Shown piece by piece: positions 21,240-30,898 of a stretch of 62,222 bases of DNA (positions are counted from its first letter, which is position 1; the number at the start of each line of letters is the position of its first letter). The translations under genes and the position numbers were made by a program. The notes below the pieces were generated by a model. That model saw only the letters and a program-made list of their open reading frames with translations, did not search any database and had not been told where the DNA came from. Origin of the DNA: Mediterraneibacter faecis JCM 15917 (GTDB taxonomy: Bacteria > Bacillota > Clostridia > Lachnospirales > Lachnospiraceae); assembly GCA_001312505.1 (NCBI GenBank), contig BBDW01000016.1:1-62222 (forward strand), given 5' to 3'.

Positions 21240-22290
21240 ATGAAACCGTTACAGAAAAAAGACTTTGGAAAGACATCGAAAGGGGGAATTGGCAACATTA
21301 TACATTCTTGAAAACGAAGCAGGAATGCAGATCAGTGTATCCGACTTCGGAGCAACACTGACAAGTGTACTTGTTCCGGATAAGGATAACAATCCGGTAG
21401 AAGTGACACTGGGATATGATGATGCAGCTGGATATGAAGCCGGACTTGGAAATGCATTTGGAGCATCTGTCGGACGTAACGCAAATCGTATCGGTGGGGC
21501 AGTGATCGAGATCAATGGAACAGAATATCACTTGACAAAGAATGACGGAGAGAATAACTTACACAGCGGACTTGATTTCTATCACGGAAGATTGTGGAAG
21601 GTTGCGGATGCAGATGATACTCATGTAACATTTGAGATGGACAGCCAGATGGGGATCAGGGATATCCGGGAGCACTTGTTATGAAAGTGACCTATTCTCT
21701 GGATGAAGAGAATACTTTGATGATCCACTACGAAGCAGAGCCGGATCAGGATACGATCATCAATATGACAAATCACAGTTACTTTAACCTGAACGGACAT
21801 AAGAGCGGAGATGTTCTGAATCACACATTATGGCTGAATGCGGATGCATTTACACCGGCAGACGCAGCATCCATTCCGACAGGTGAGATCCGCAGTGTGG
21901 AAGGAACTCCGATGGATTTCAGAATAGATAAGACAATCGGAAAAGATATTGAAGCAGACTATGAACCGCTGGTATTCGGAAATGGATACGACCACAATTG
22001 GGTATTGAAAAATGAAGGCGAATTTGATAAAGTAGCAGAAGTAGCCGGGGGATGAAAGTGGAATCCATATGAGCGTACTGACAGATCTTCCGGGTGTGCA
22101 GATCTATACTGCGAACTTCCTTGACGGAGAGAAAGGAAGAGACGGAGCGGTTTATGAGATGAGAGATGCGATCTGTCTGGAGACACAGTACTATCCGGAT
22201 GCAATCCACCATGAAAACTTCCCGGGACCGATCTGTAAGAAAGGCGAGAAATATGATACTCGTACTACCTACAGATTTCGTGTAAAATAA
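21240..22290 (+). CDS. galM: Aldose 1-epimerase / galactose mutarotase (three frame breaks)
   Basis: Interconverts the anomers of galactose or glucose; 349 residues after repair. Landmarks: NAFGASVGRNANRI, NNLHSGLDFYHGRLW, SPDGDQGYPGAL (read after restoring one C at about 21645), MTNHSYFNL (catalytic histidine), FGNGYDHNWVL and ESGIHMSVLTDLPGVQIYT. Extra Gs at about 21285 and 22050, both in GGGGG tracts, also break the frame. The ATG at 21240 follows GGAGGAG. Together with galE it could form part of a Leloir-type galactose route. Confidence 0.87.
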
Positions 22291-22316
22291 GTGAATGGAA
22301 GATAAATAATTAATTT

Positions 22317-24467
22317 ATGGGAAAATCAGTATACATTGCGGAGAAACCGAGCGTTGCCCAGGAATTCGCAAAAGCATTGAAACTAAATACAAAACGACGG
22401 GACGGATATCTTGAGTCAGACGAAGCCATTGTCACCTGGTGCGTAGGTCACCTGGTGACGATGAGTTATCCGGAGGAATATGATCCGGCACTTAAGAAAT
22501 GGAACCTGCAGACGCTGCCATTTATCCCGGAAGAATTCAAATACGAAGTCATTCCGTCAGTGGCAAAGCAGTTCCAGATCGTCAGCGGGATCCTGAACCG
22601 GGAAGATGTCGATACGATCTATGTCTGTACCGACTCCGGGCGAGAGGGAGAATATATCTACCGTCTCGTAGAACAGGAAGCACACGTGGAAGGAAAAAAG
22701 CGCCGGAGAGTGTGGATCGATTCCCAGACAGAAGAAGAGATTCTTCGAGGAATCCGTGAAGCCAAAGATCTGTCAGAGTATGATAACCTCGGAGCATCTG
22801 CATACCTGCGTGCCAAGGAAGATTATCTGATGGGAATTAACTTCTCCCGTCTGCTGACTTTGAAGTATGGAAATAGTATTTCAAATTTTCTGCAAACGAA
22901 GTATTCCGTTGTATCTGTAGGACGCGTTATGACGTGTGTTCTTGGCATGGTTGTGCGCAGAGAACGCGAGATCCGTGATTTCGTCAAGACACCGTTTTAC
23001 CGCGTACTTAGCACGATCGATGCACAGGGGCATACGTTCGAGGGTGAGTGGAGAGCAGTGAAAGGCTCTCGCTATTTTGAGTCCTATGACCTTTATAAGG
23101 AAAATGGATTCAAGGAGCGCAAGAAAGCAGAAGAATTGATTCAATACCTGCAGACACCGGATGACGAGTCTGTAAATGTAGCAGCAGAAATGCAGGAACA
23201 ATCAGGACTAAACTGCCGGATTGAGTCGATCGAGAAAAAGAAAGAGAAGAAGAATCCTCCTCTTTTGTACAACCTTGCGGAGCTTCAGAATGATTGCTCC
23301 AAGAGATTTAAGATCAGTCCGGATGAGACACTACGAATCGTGCAGGAACTGTATGAGAAAAAACTTGTGACTTATCCAAGAACAGATGCCCGTGTTCTGT
23401 CTACTGCAGTGGCAAAGGAAATCACAAGAAATCTGAACGGGCTGTCAAAATATCCGATGGCGGCACCGTATATGCAGGATATCTTGAATTTCGGAAGTTA
23501 TAAGACACTTGCAAAGACACGTTATGTGAATGACAAGCAGATCACAGACCATTATGCAATCATTCCTACAGGACAAGGGTTGAATGCATTGACTACTGTT
23601 TCATCTACTGCGAAGGGTGTGTACGACCTGATCGTGCGAAGATTCCTGAGTATCTTCTATCCGCCGGCAGTTTACCAGAAGGTTGCTATCGTGACGAAGA
23701 TCAAAGAAGAAAGCTTCTTCTCAAGCTTCAAAGTACTTGCTGAGGAAGGTTATCTGAAAGTGGCAGGCATTCCGAAGAAGAAAGCTTCTCAGACAGCCAC
23801 AAAAGATAGCGGGAATGGAAACAGTGAGAATAATAACAATGATACAAATGACGAGGCAGGTTCCGATTCTTCCGATCAAAGCCTGGACACCGGATTGTTC
23901 GAAGTGATCAAGTCATTAAAGAAGGGTGCAGTCCTTCAGGTCAGAGCATTGGATATCAAAGAAGGAGAGACATCACCTCCGAAGCGTTACAATTCCGGTT
24001 CCATGATCCTGGCAATGGAGAATGCAGGACAGCTGATCGAGGACGAAGAACTTCGTGCCCAGATCAAAGGAAGCGGAATCGGAACAAGTGCGACAAGAGC
24101 AGAGATTCTGAAAAAGCTTGTGAATATCAAGTATCTCGCATTGAACAAGAAGACACAGGTGATCACACCGACGCTGCAGGGAGAGATGATCTATGATGTT
24201 GTTGATCATTCCATCCGGTCACTCCTGAACCCGGAACTTACAGCAAGCTGGGAGAAGGGGCTGAACTATGTGGCAGAAGGTTCCATCACATCAGATGAAT
24301 ATATGAGAAAACTCGATCATTTCATCACCAGCAGAACCGTTGGGGTGAAAGGATTGAACAATCAATATCAGCTTAGAGCCTGCTATGAAAAAGCAGCAGG
24401 GTTTTATCCGTCTGTAAACAGTAATAAAACGACAGGTAGAACAAAAACAGGCAACAAAAGTAAATGA
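22317..24467 (+). CDS. topB: DNA topoisomerase III
   Basis: A type IA topoisomerase of 716 residues. Toprim domain with YIAEKPSVAQEFAKAL (catalytic Glu) and CTDSGREGEYIYRLV (metal-binding acidic residues), and the active-site tyrosine in LVTYPRTDARVLS. A Ser/Asn/Asp-rich low-complexity insert (residues about 495-525) splits the later domain. No C-terminal zinc ribbons, as in TopB and unlike TopA. The upstream region has no strong ribosome binding site, so the start at 22317 is accepted on homology of MGKSVYIAEKPSVAQ. Confidence 0.92.
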   Translation: MGKSVYIAEKPSVAQEFAKALKLNTKRRDGYLESDEAIVTWCVGHLVTMSYPEEYDPALKKWNLQTLPFIPEEFKYEVIPSVAKQFQIVSGILNREDVDTIYVCTDSGREGEYIYRLVEQEAHVEGKKRRRVWIDSQTEEEILRGIREAKDLSEYDNLGASAYLRAKEDYLMGINFSRLLTLKYGNSISNFLQTKYSVVSVGRVMTCVLGMVVRREREIRDFVKTPFYRVLSTIDAQGHTFEGEWRAVKGSRYFESYDLYKENGFKERKKAEELIQYLQTPDDESVNVAAEMQEQSGLNCRIESIEKKKEKKNPPLLYNLAELQNDCSKRFKISPDETLRIVQELYEKKLVTYPRTDARVLSTAVAKEITRNLNGLSKYPMAAPYMQDILNFGSYKTLAKTRYVNDKQITDHYAIIPTGQGLNALTTVSSTAKGVYDLIVRRFLSIFYPPAVYQKVAIVTKIKEESFFSSFKVLAEEGYLKVAGIPKKKASQTATKDSGNGNSENNNNDTNDEAGSDSSDQSLDTGLFEVIKSLKKGAVLQVRALDIKEGETSPPKRYNSGSMILAMENAGQLIEDEELRAQIKGSGIGTSATRAEILKKLVNIKYLALNKKTQVITPTLQGEMIYDVVDHSIRSLLNPELTASWEKGLNYVAEGSITSDEYMRKLDHFITSRTVGVKGLNNQYQLRACYEKAAGFYPSVNSNKTTGRTKTGNKSK

Positions 24468-24521
24468 CACAATTAAAAAGCATAAATGTAAGTCGGTTCT
24501 AACCGGCAGAAAGGAATTACC

Positions 24522-25196
24522 ATGTTAGAAGCATTAACAGTAAAAGAAAATTATTCATTAGACCAGACAATCGCAAAAGATATCTTCAACGGAGTTACTT
24601 ATCCGTGGGAAGTACTTCCGAAGATCAGTAGCTTCATCCTTGAACTTGGAGCTACATTGAGTGAGGATGAATATGAGAAACGCGGAGAAAATGTATGGGT
24701 AGCGAAATCTGCAAAGGTTGCTCCGACTGCATTTATCAATGGACCGGCAATCATCGGAAAGGATGCAGAGGTTCGTCACTGTGCATTTATCCGTGGAAAT
24801 GCGATCGTAGGAGAAGGAGCTGTTGTAGGAAATTCCACAGAGCTTAAGAACGTGATCCTTTTTAATAAAGTTCAGGTTCCGCACTATAATTATGTAGGTG
24901 ATTCTGTTCTTGGATACAAATCTCATATGGGAGCCGGATCAATTACATCTAACGTAAAATCAGATAAGAAACTTGTTGTAGTAAAAGCCGGAGATGAGAA
25001 GATTGAAACAGGTATGAAGAAGTTCGGCGCAATGCTCGGAGATGAAGTAGAAGTAGGATGCGGAAGCGTTCTGAATCCGGGAACAGTTGTTGGAAATCAC
25101 AGCAATATCTATCCACTTTCTTCTGTACGTGGATTTGTTCCGTCAAACAGCATTTACAAAAAACAGGGCGAAGTTGTGACAAAAGAAGAAAGATAG
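24522..25196 (+). CDS. Left-handed beta-helix acyl/nucleotidyltransferase-like protein
   Basis: A 224-residue hexapeptide-repeat protein. Residues about 60-185 form repeats such as VWVAKSAKVAPTAFI, PAIIGKDAEVRHCAFIRGNAIV and GDEVEVGCGSVLNPGTVVG; the N-terminal 55 residues are helical. It resembles the C-terminal half of GlmU-like proteins without the uridyltransferase domain. The acyl acceptor cannot be inferred. AGAAAGGA precedes the ATG. Confidence 0.8.
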   Translation: MLEALTVKENYSLDQTIAKDIFNGVTYPWEVLPKISSFILELGATLSEDEYEKRGENVWVAKSAKVAPTAFINGPAIIGKDAEVRHCAFIRGNAIVGEGAVVGNSTELKNVILFNKVQVPHYNYVGDSVLGYKSHMGAGSITSNVKSDKKLVVVKAGDEKIETGMKKFGAMLGDEVEVGCGSVLNPGTVVGNHSNIYPLSSVRGFVPSNSIYKKQGEVVTKEER

Positions 25197-25271
25197 TTGA
25201 AAATAGAAAATGATAAGAATGGCTCCTGTGTGATAACATGGGAGCTATCTTAGACAGGAGGAATGAAGCAG

Positions 25272-26159
25272 ATGAATAAAGTAGGTTTTATCGGTGTAGG
25301 GATCATGGGAAAATCCATGGTCAGAAATCTTATGAAAGCCGGATTTGAATTACATATCTATGCAAGAACAAAGAGTAAAGTAGAAGATGTGATCGGCGAA
25401 GGAGCACAGTTCCATGAGTCAATCAAGGATTGCGTGCAGGATTGTGATGCAGTTATTACGATCGTTGGGTTCCCACAGGATGTAGAAGAAGTATATTTTG
25501 ATGAGGGGAATATCTTAGACAGTGCAAAGGAAGGCGCTTATCTGATCGATATGACAACAACAAGTCCGCAGATTGCTGAGAAGATTTACGAGGAAGGTAC
25601 AAAACGAGGTTTCCATGTGATGGATGCACCTGTCACAGGCGGAGATACAGGAGCGAAAGCCGGAACATTATCTATTCTCGTTGGTGGAGAAAAGGAAGAT
25701 TATGAAGCCTGTATGCCACTCTTTGAGGCGATGGGAACAAACATTAATTATCAGGGGAAGGCTGGATGCGGACAGCACTGCAAGCTGGCGAACCAGATCA
25801 TGATCGCCGGAACACTGTCCGGTGTGTGCGAGGCACTTACTTATGCAAAAGAACAGGGACTGGATCCGGAAGTATTCATGAAGTCCGTTGCGACAGGGGG
25901 GGCAGCAGGAAGCAAGCAGCTTGATACATTCGGACCAAAGATCTTAAAAGATGATTATGCACCGGGATTCTTTATGAAACACTTCATCAAAGATATGAAG
26001 CTTGCACTGATCGAAGCGAACAGAAAAGGACTTTCCCTTGATGTACTCAGTATGGTTCTTGCCAATTACGAAGAACTTGAGCAGGAAGGATTCGGAGATC
26101 TCGGAACACAGGCGTTGATGAAATTCTATGATGAAGAACATCGGAACATGGAAGAGTAA
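25272..26159 (+). CDS. NAD(P)-dependent beta-hydroxyacid dehydrogenase (HIBADH family)
   Basis: A 295-residue Rossmann-fold oxidoreductase of the 3-hydroxyisobutyrate / tartronate semialdehyde reductase family. GFIGVGIMGKSMVRNLMKAG binds NAD(P); MDAPVTGGDTGAKAGTLSILVGG is the substrate-binding signature and GQHCKLANQIM carries the catalytic lysine. A G7 tract at 25896 adds a glycine in TGGAAGSKQL. The ATG at 25272 is preferred; the in-frame ATG at 25263 lies 2 nt after AGGAGGA, too close to use it. Confidence 0.88.
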   Translation: MNKVGFIGVGIMGKSMVRNLMKAGFELHIYARTKSKVEDVIGEGAQFHESIKDCVQDCDAVITIVGFPQDVEEVYFDEGNILDSAKEGAYLIDMTTTSPQIAEKIYEEGTKRGFHVMDAPVTGGDTGAKAGTLSILVGGEKEDYEACMPLFEAMGTNINYQGKAGCGQHCKLANQIMIAGTLSGVCEALTYAKEQGLDPEVFMKSVATGGAAGSKQLDTFGPKILKDDYAPGFFMKHFIKDMKLALIEANRKGLSLDVLSMVLANYEELEQEGFGDLGTQALMKFYDEEHRNMEE

Positions 26160-26313
26160 AAAATCTGTGAATGATAACCGTAAAAGTTCTATTAAGAATC
26201 AACAAAACAGGTTGAAGTAACAGGGAAAAGAAAATATAATAGACACCAGAAGGAAAACTGTTGAAAATGATAAAAAAGATCAACAACAGGAAGACTTGAA
26301 GGAGGACACAAAA

Positions 26314-26790
26314 ATGCTTACAGATAATTTTGTGACAATGGAAATTGGAAAAGCAAAACACATTGCACTTGTAGCCCATGATGGAAAAAAGAAAGAACTG
26401 ATTGAATGGTGCGATAGAAATAAAGAAGTATTACAGGGACATTTCCTCTGCGGAACAGGAACAACAGCCCGTCTGATCGCAGAGAAAACAGGACTCCCGG
26501 TAAAGGGATACTGCAGTGGACCACTTGGTGGAGACCAGCAGATCGGTGCGAAGATCGTAGAAGGACAGATTGATTTCATGATCTTCCTGTGGGATCCGTT
26601 AGAGGCACAGCCACATGACCCGGATGTTAAGGCGCTTCTTAGAATTGCTGTAGTATATGACATTCCGGTTGCGAACAACCTTGCAACAGCAGACTTCATG
26701 CTGAACTCCAAGTTCATGAACGAGCCTTATTCCAGACAGATTGAGAATTTCAATAAGACGATTCAGGACCGCGTTGCGGAGATGAAATAA
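26314..26790 (+). CDS. mgsA: Methylglyoxal synthase
   Basis: Converts dihydroxyacetone phosphate to methylglyoxal plus phosphate, a bypass of lower glycolysis; 158 residues. HIALVAHDGKK at the start, FLCGTGTTARLI, the catalytic Asp in SGPLGGDQQIG and the catalytic His in QPHDPDVKALLRIAVVYD are present. The ATG at 26314 follows AAGGAGGA. Confidence 0.95.
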   Translation: MLTDNFVTMEIGKAKHIALVAHDGKKKELIEWCDRNKEVLQGHFLCGTGTTARLIAEKTGLPVKGYCSGPLGGDQQIGAKIVEGQIDFMIFLWDPLEAQPHDPDVKALLRIAVVYDIPVANNLATADFMLNSKFMNEPYSRQIENFNKTIQDRVAEMK

Positions 26791-26805
26791 AATAATTCAA
26801 GCATT

Positions 26806-26853
26806 AAAAAATACCTGCAGATATCAATTTTGACATCTTGCAGGTATTTTTAT
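26806..26853. terminator. Bidirectional terminator between mgsA and prs
   Basis: AAAATACCTGCA (from about 26808) pairs with TGCAGGTATTTT (from about 26839). It has A-runs on the left and T-runs on the right, so it can end transcripts of both convergent genes. Confidence 0.85.
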
Positions 26854-26859
26854 AGATTT

Positions 26860-28036
26860 TTACAGAAGCCCTTTTTCACGCTTTTCAAGAAGAGCATGAA
26901 TCTTATCTGTCGGGCTGATAACAGAGCTGATCGGCACATCATGGTTCAGGGAATCAATGATCAGTGCGATGAACTTACTCATATCAGCTTTTACAAAGTA
27001 AGGTTTCTCATAAAGTTCCGGTGGGAGATATGTAAGGTTTGTTGTAATAACTTTACTGATATATCCCTTATTGTAATACTCATCGAATTTATCAAATCCG
27101 TCTGTGAACAGTCCGAATGTTGTACATACAAAGACACGTCCGGCATTACGCTCTTTCAGCTGTTTTGCAACATCAAGCATACTTTCTCCGGAAGAGATCA
27201 TATCATCAACGATAAGAACATCCTTTCCTGTCACATCATCACCGAGGAATTCATGGGCAACGATCGGGTTCTTTCCGTTTACAACTGTAGAGTAGTCACG
27301 ACGCTTGTAGAACATACCCATATCAACACCAAGTACGTTAGAGAAGTAAACCGCACGGTGCATAGCTCCCTCGTCCGGCTGATGATCATCAGATGTTCTT
27401 TGTCAGCTTTCAGATCCGGTACTGCACGGAACAGTGCCTTTAAGAACTGATACTGTGGGTTAAAGCTGTCAAATCCACTAAGTGGAATTGCATTCTGTAC
27501 ACGTGGGTCATGAGCATCAAATGTAATGATGTTGGAAACGCCCATTGCGTCCAGTTCTTCCAGTGCAAGAGCACAGTCCAGAGACTCTCTTCTTGTACGC
27601 TTGTGCTGTCTGCTTTCGTAAAGGAAAGGCATGATAACATTGATACGGCGAGCTTACCTGTTGCAGCAGCGATAATTCTCTTCAGATCCTGATAATGGTC
27701 ATCTGGAGACATATGGTTAAGATGTCCGTTTACTGTGTAAGTCAGGCTGTAGTTGCATACATCAGTCATGATAAAAAGGTCAGTACCACGGATTGTCTCT
27801 TTCAGGATACCCTTAGCTTCACCGGAACCGAATCTCGGACAACTACAGTCTACCTGGTAATTGTTGGCCTTATAGTTTCTGTAAAGTGGGGATTCTGTTA
27901 CTTCGTTGATCGTGTTCTCACGGAAGGAAACAATATAATCATTTACCTTCTGTCCCAGAGGTTTGCAACTCTCCATAGCAATCAGTTTCAGAGGTGCAAT
28001 CGGGAGTGTGTTTTCTAACATTTCGATGTTCGTCAT
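26860..28036 (-). CDS. prs: Ribose-phosphate pyrophosphokinase, long clostridial form (two frame breaks)
   Basis: Makes PRPP from ribose 5-phosphate and ATP; 392 residues after repair, longer than the 315 of E. coli Prs. The motifs RINVIMPFLYESRQHKR, FDAHDPRVQN and the PRPP loop VLIVDDMISSGESM are present. One missing A at about 27645 and one missing C at about 27370 break the frame; repaired joins read TGKARRINV and IISPDEGAMHRA. The ATG at 28036 follows GAGGAGAAG. Confidence 0.9.
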
Positions 28037-28234
28037 TTTCTTCTCCTCAGTGTGAATTAGTTTTTAACTGTCTTAAGAAATCAGACAGTAACGTGAATTG
28101 ATTAATTAGAATTAACAGATTAATCATTATACATTTAACGTTATACCATTTTTCAGGAGAAAATTCAAGGAGGGCAGGGCGGAGAGTGGACGATAAAATG
28201 TATTTTTTGCAGAACAAGACAGAAAATAACAAAC

Positions 28235-28263
28235 TTGCCTTTTATAAGGTGCAATGGTAGAAT
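28235..28263 (+). promoter_or_regulatory. Candidate sigma-A promoter of the AAA-ATPase gene
   Basis: TTGCCT (28235-28240), 17-nt spacer, TAGAAT (28258-28263); start about 35 nt before the ATG at 28304. Confidence 0.5.
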
Positions 28264-28303
28264 CTTAAGTAGGAAAATGTGCAGGACAAAAAGGAGCGAT
28301 AAT

Positions 28304-29917
28304 ATGCCGAAAGTATTCAATACAGCAGCAATATGTATCCCACAGGAACATTACATGATTAATCTGGATAGCAGAGTGAGAGAGATAAAGAAACTGGTTG
28401 ATGCAGGGAAATATTTTACGATCAACCGTGCGCGGCAGTATGGAAAGACGACCACGCTGAGAGCTTTGTATAGAAATCTGATGAAAGACTATTATGTGGT
28501 TTCCTTGGATTTCCAGACATTTGGAAGTGCTGAGTTCGAAACAGAAAGCAGATTTGCAAATTCATTTGCAGATTCCATTTTGGAGGAGTTTGAGAGAAGA
28601 TACAGAGAGTTTCCAAAGAAAATGGAAGAATCTTTAGAGAACTTAAGAAGAAAGATCAGTGAGCGTCCATTAAATGAGAACTTTACACTCCGTTCACTTT
28701 TTGGCTATCTTAGTGATCTTTGTGCTTCCGCTGATAAACCGATTGTAATTATGATTGATGAAGTAGACAGTGCGTCGAATAATCAGGTCTTTTTAGACTT
28801 TCTGGCACAGTTGCGGGCTCAATATATCGACAGAGATATTCAGCCTGCATTTCAATCTGTCATCCTTGCAGGAGTGTATGATATTAAGAATCTGAAAAGA
28901 AAACTCCGACCGGAAGAAGAACATAAATATAACAGTCCATGGAATATCGCAGCAGAGTTTACAGTCGATATGAGCTTTTCCAAGGAAGAAATTGCAGGAA
29001 TGCTGGAAGAATATGAAGCGGATTATCATACCGGCATGAACATAAATGATATGGCACAATGGTTGCATAATTATACTTCAGGATACCCATTTCTTGTATC
29101 ACGCCTTTGTCAATTGATGGATGAAAGAATAAGTCAGGAAGAGTCATATCCTTCACTTAGTGATGTGTGGACAAAAAAAGGCTTTGAGGAAGCTGTCCGC
29201 ATGCTTTTATCAGAAAAAAATACGTTGTTCGAATCATTGTTCAATAAGTTAAAGGATTATCCGGAACTGAACCAGACCATTCAAACGATTCTCTTCACAG
29301 GGAAGAGTATTGCATATAATGCAGATGAGACATCCATTGATATTGCGACAATGTTTGGCTTTGTGAAAAATCAGAATGGAAAAGTTGTGATTGCGAACCG
29401 AATCTTTGAGACACGATTATACAACTATTATCTGTCAACCGTTGAAATGCAGAGTAAAGATATTTATGATAAATCCTTGCTGGATAAAAATCAATTTGTG
29501 ATGAATGGGCACTTGAACATGGATTTGATCTTAGAACGGTTCGTTGTTCATTTTCATGATATTTACGGAGATCGGGATGAGAAATTCATTGAAAAAGAAG
29601 GCAGAAAATACTTTCTGTTGTATCTCAGACCAATTATTAATGGAGTCGGTAATTATTATATTGAAGCTGAGACAAGGGATCAGCGCAGGACAGATGTGAT
29701 TGTAGACTATCTTGGAGAACGATATATAATCGAACTGAAGATCTGGCATGGGGGGGAGGAGTATAACCGACAGGGAGAAGAACAGTTGGTTGATTACTTG
29801 AACAGCTATCATCTGGATAAGGGCTATATGGTGACATTCAGTTTCAATCAGAAGAAAGAGATCGGAGTGCGGCAGGTAGAAGTGGATTCTAAGACGATCA
29901 TAGAAGCTGTAGTATAA
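28304..29917 (+). CDS. AAA-ATPase with C-terminal PD-(D/E)XK nuclease-like domain
   Basis: A 537-residue protein of the AAA_34-like / DUF1703 group common in gut Firmicutes and Bacteroidetes. The N-terminal ATPase shows INRARQYGKTTTLRAL (Walker A as RQYGKTT) and IVIMIDEVDSA (Walker B). The C-terminal part has RTDVIVDYLGERYIIELKIWHG, the PD-(D/E)XK core (D...E-x-K), and YHLDKGYMVTFSFN. Its function is unknown; a defence or DNA-processing role is often suggested. AAGGAG precedes the ATG. A G7 tract at 29750 adds a glycine (WHGGEEY). Confidence 0.85.
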   Translation: MPKVFNTAAICIPQEHYMINLDSRVREIKKLVDAGKYFTINRARQYGKTTTLRALYRNLMKDYYVVSLDFQTFGSAEFETESRFANSFADSILEEFERRYREFPKKMEESLENLRRKISERPLNENFTLRSLFGYLSDLCASADKPIVIMIDEVDSASNNQVFLDFLAQLRAQYIDRDIQPAFQSVILAGVYDIKNLKRKLRPEEEHKYNSPWNIAAEFTVDMSFSKEEIAGMLEEYEADYHTGMNINDMAQWLHNYTSGYPFLVSRLCQLMDERISQEESYPSLSDVWTKKGFEEAVRMLLSEKNTLFESLFNKLKDYPELNQTIQTILFTGKSIAYNADETSIDIATMFGFVKNQNGKVVIANRIFETRLYNYYLSTVEMQSKDIYDKSLLDKNQFVMNGHLNMDLILERFVVHFHDIYGDRDEKFIEKEGRKYFLLYLRPIINGVGNYYIEAETRDQRRTDVIVDYLGERYIIELKIWHGGEEYNRQGEEQLVDYLNSYHLDKGYMVTFSFNQKKEIGVRQVEVDSKTIIEAVV

Positions 29918-29968
29918 GAAAAATAAAAGGAATAAAAAGAGCTTTAATATCTGAACGATACAGTGGTA

Positions 29969-29997
29969 TTGCGGAAGATATATTATGATATTATAAT
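29969..29997 (+). promoter_or_regulatory. Promoter facing inversion module 1
   Basis: TTGCGG (29969-29974), 17-nt spacer, TATAAT (29992-29997), placed directly outside the left inverted repeat. The expected start (about 30004) falls in the repeat, so whichever gene lies next to this repeat would be transcribed. Confidence 0.65.
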
Positions 29998-30000
29998 ATG

Positions 30001-30035
30001 AGTGATAGATAATTCTGAGTTATCTGTCAGAAATA
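30001..30035. repeat. Left inverted repeat of inversion module 1
   Basis: A 35-bp sequence that recurs in inverted orientation at 31776-31810 with 34 of 35 positions identical. It contains a near-palindrome, arms TGATAGATAA and TTATCTGTCA around a 7-nt asymmetric centre TTCTGAG, the layout of a tyrosine-recombinase core site. Confidence 0.85.
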
Positions 30036-30058
30036 TAGACAAGGGGGGAGGATAAGAT

Positions 30059-30898
30059 TTGAATTTTTACGAAAAAGAGAATATCTCACTATATTTGGAT
30101 AATTTGAAACTACTGGAATCTATGGTTACTCTAAAACAAAAAATTAAAATATATCGTCACGATACACTCGGTTTAGTCTTGGTAATAAATGGTGAGATAC
30201 AACATATCGAAAATTACCAATGTATGTATCATGAACAACTGGTTCATTTACCTATAAGCTTTTGTGACTGTCCACAAACAGCTCTTGTACTTGGTGGAGG
30301 CTCATTATTTGCTGCCTATGAATTGCTGAAATATCCATCAATACAAGCAATAACATTATGCGACCACGATTACACTGTATTAAAGCTGATGGAGCATTAT
30401 TACAATCATGCTAAGACGGTTCTTGCTGATAAAAGATTTCACTTTGTAGAAAATGATGGTGTGGAATTTTTGGATAGTGATAAAACACATTATGATGTAA
30501 TCGTTAATGATTGCTTTAATTTATTGAAAGAAAGCAACACATACGGATATTCATTCTTTAAAAAAATGAATGATATGCTTACTGATAAAGGAGTTTGTTC
30601 AGACATCATATACCGACATATTTTTGACGGAACCATAACTCATGATTCTATTCAGGAAATCAAAAAATGTAGCAACATTGCATTATCGTTGGTCACAGTC
30701 CCTGAATATCCAGGCATCTTACATATTCAAACAATTTGGGGGGGAAAAAACAAAAATATTGCTCAGACATGTAAGAGTACCCTTAATTCGTTTCAAAAAA
30801 AGTGTTTGGAAACCAATAATTTACCATTTGAGTTCTATTCACCACAAAATTTGCCCTATTATTTATATTTACCGCCATACATAAAGGCAATGTTATAG
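30059..30898 (+). CDS. Spermidine synthase-like methyltransferase-fold protein (cargo gene A of module 1)
   Basis: A 279-residue protein of the SpeE/aminopropyltransferase fold. It shows YQCMYHEQLVHLP (compare the YHEMLxHxP substrate loop of SpeE), VLGGGSLFAAYELL in place of GGGDGG, the acidic LCDHD after strand 2, NDGVEFL and YDVIVNDCF. The altered glycine loop makes a true aminopropyltransferase doubtful. TTG start at 30059 with AAGGGGGGAGGA 6 nt upstream. It begins just inside the left repeat and is now in line with the outside promoter. A G7 tract at 30738 adds a glycine (IWGGKNK). Its end overlaps the convergent gene by 6 nt. Confidence 0.7.
   Translation: MNFYEKENISLYLDNLKLLESMVTLKQKIKIYRHDTLGLVLVINGEIQHIENYQCMYHEQLVHLPISFCDCPQTALVLGGGSLFAAYELLKYPSIQAITLCDHDYTVLKLMEHYYNHAKTVLADKRFHFVENDGVEFLDSDKTHYDVIVNDCFNLLKESNTYGYSFFKKMNDMLTDKGVCSDIIYRHIFDGTITHDSIQEIKKCSNIALSLVTVPEYPGILHIQTIWGGKNKNIAQTCKSTLNSFQKKCLETNNLPFEFYSPQNLPYYLYLPPYIKAML

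Noticed and set aside
25204..25240. Terminator after the hexapeptide gene
   Set aside because: GGCTCC/GGGAGC arms can pair, but bulges and lack of a T-run make it too weak to list.
26830..27450. Plus-strand open frame opposite prs
   Set aside because: Lies wholly over the conserved prs gene and shows no family features or start signals.
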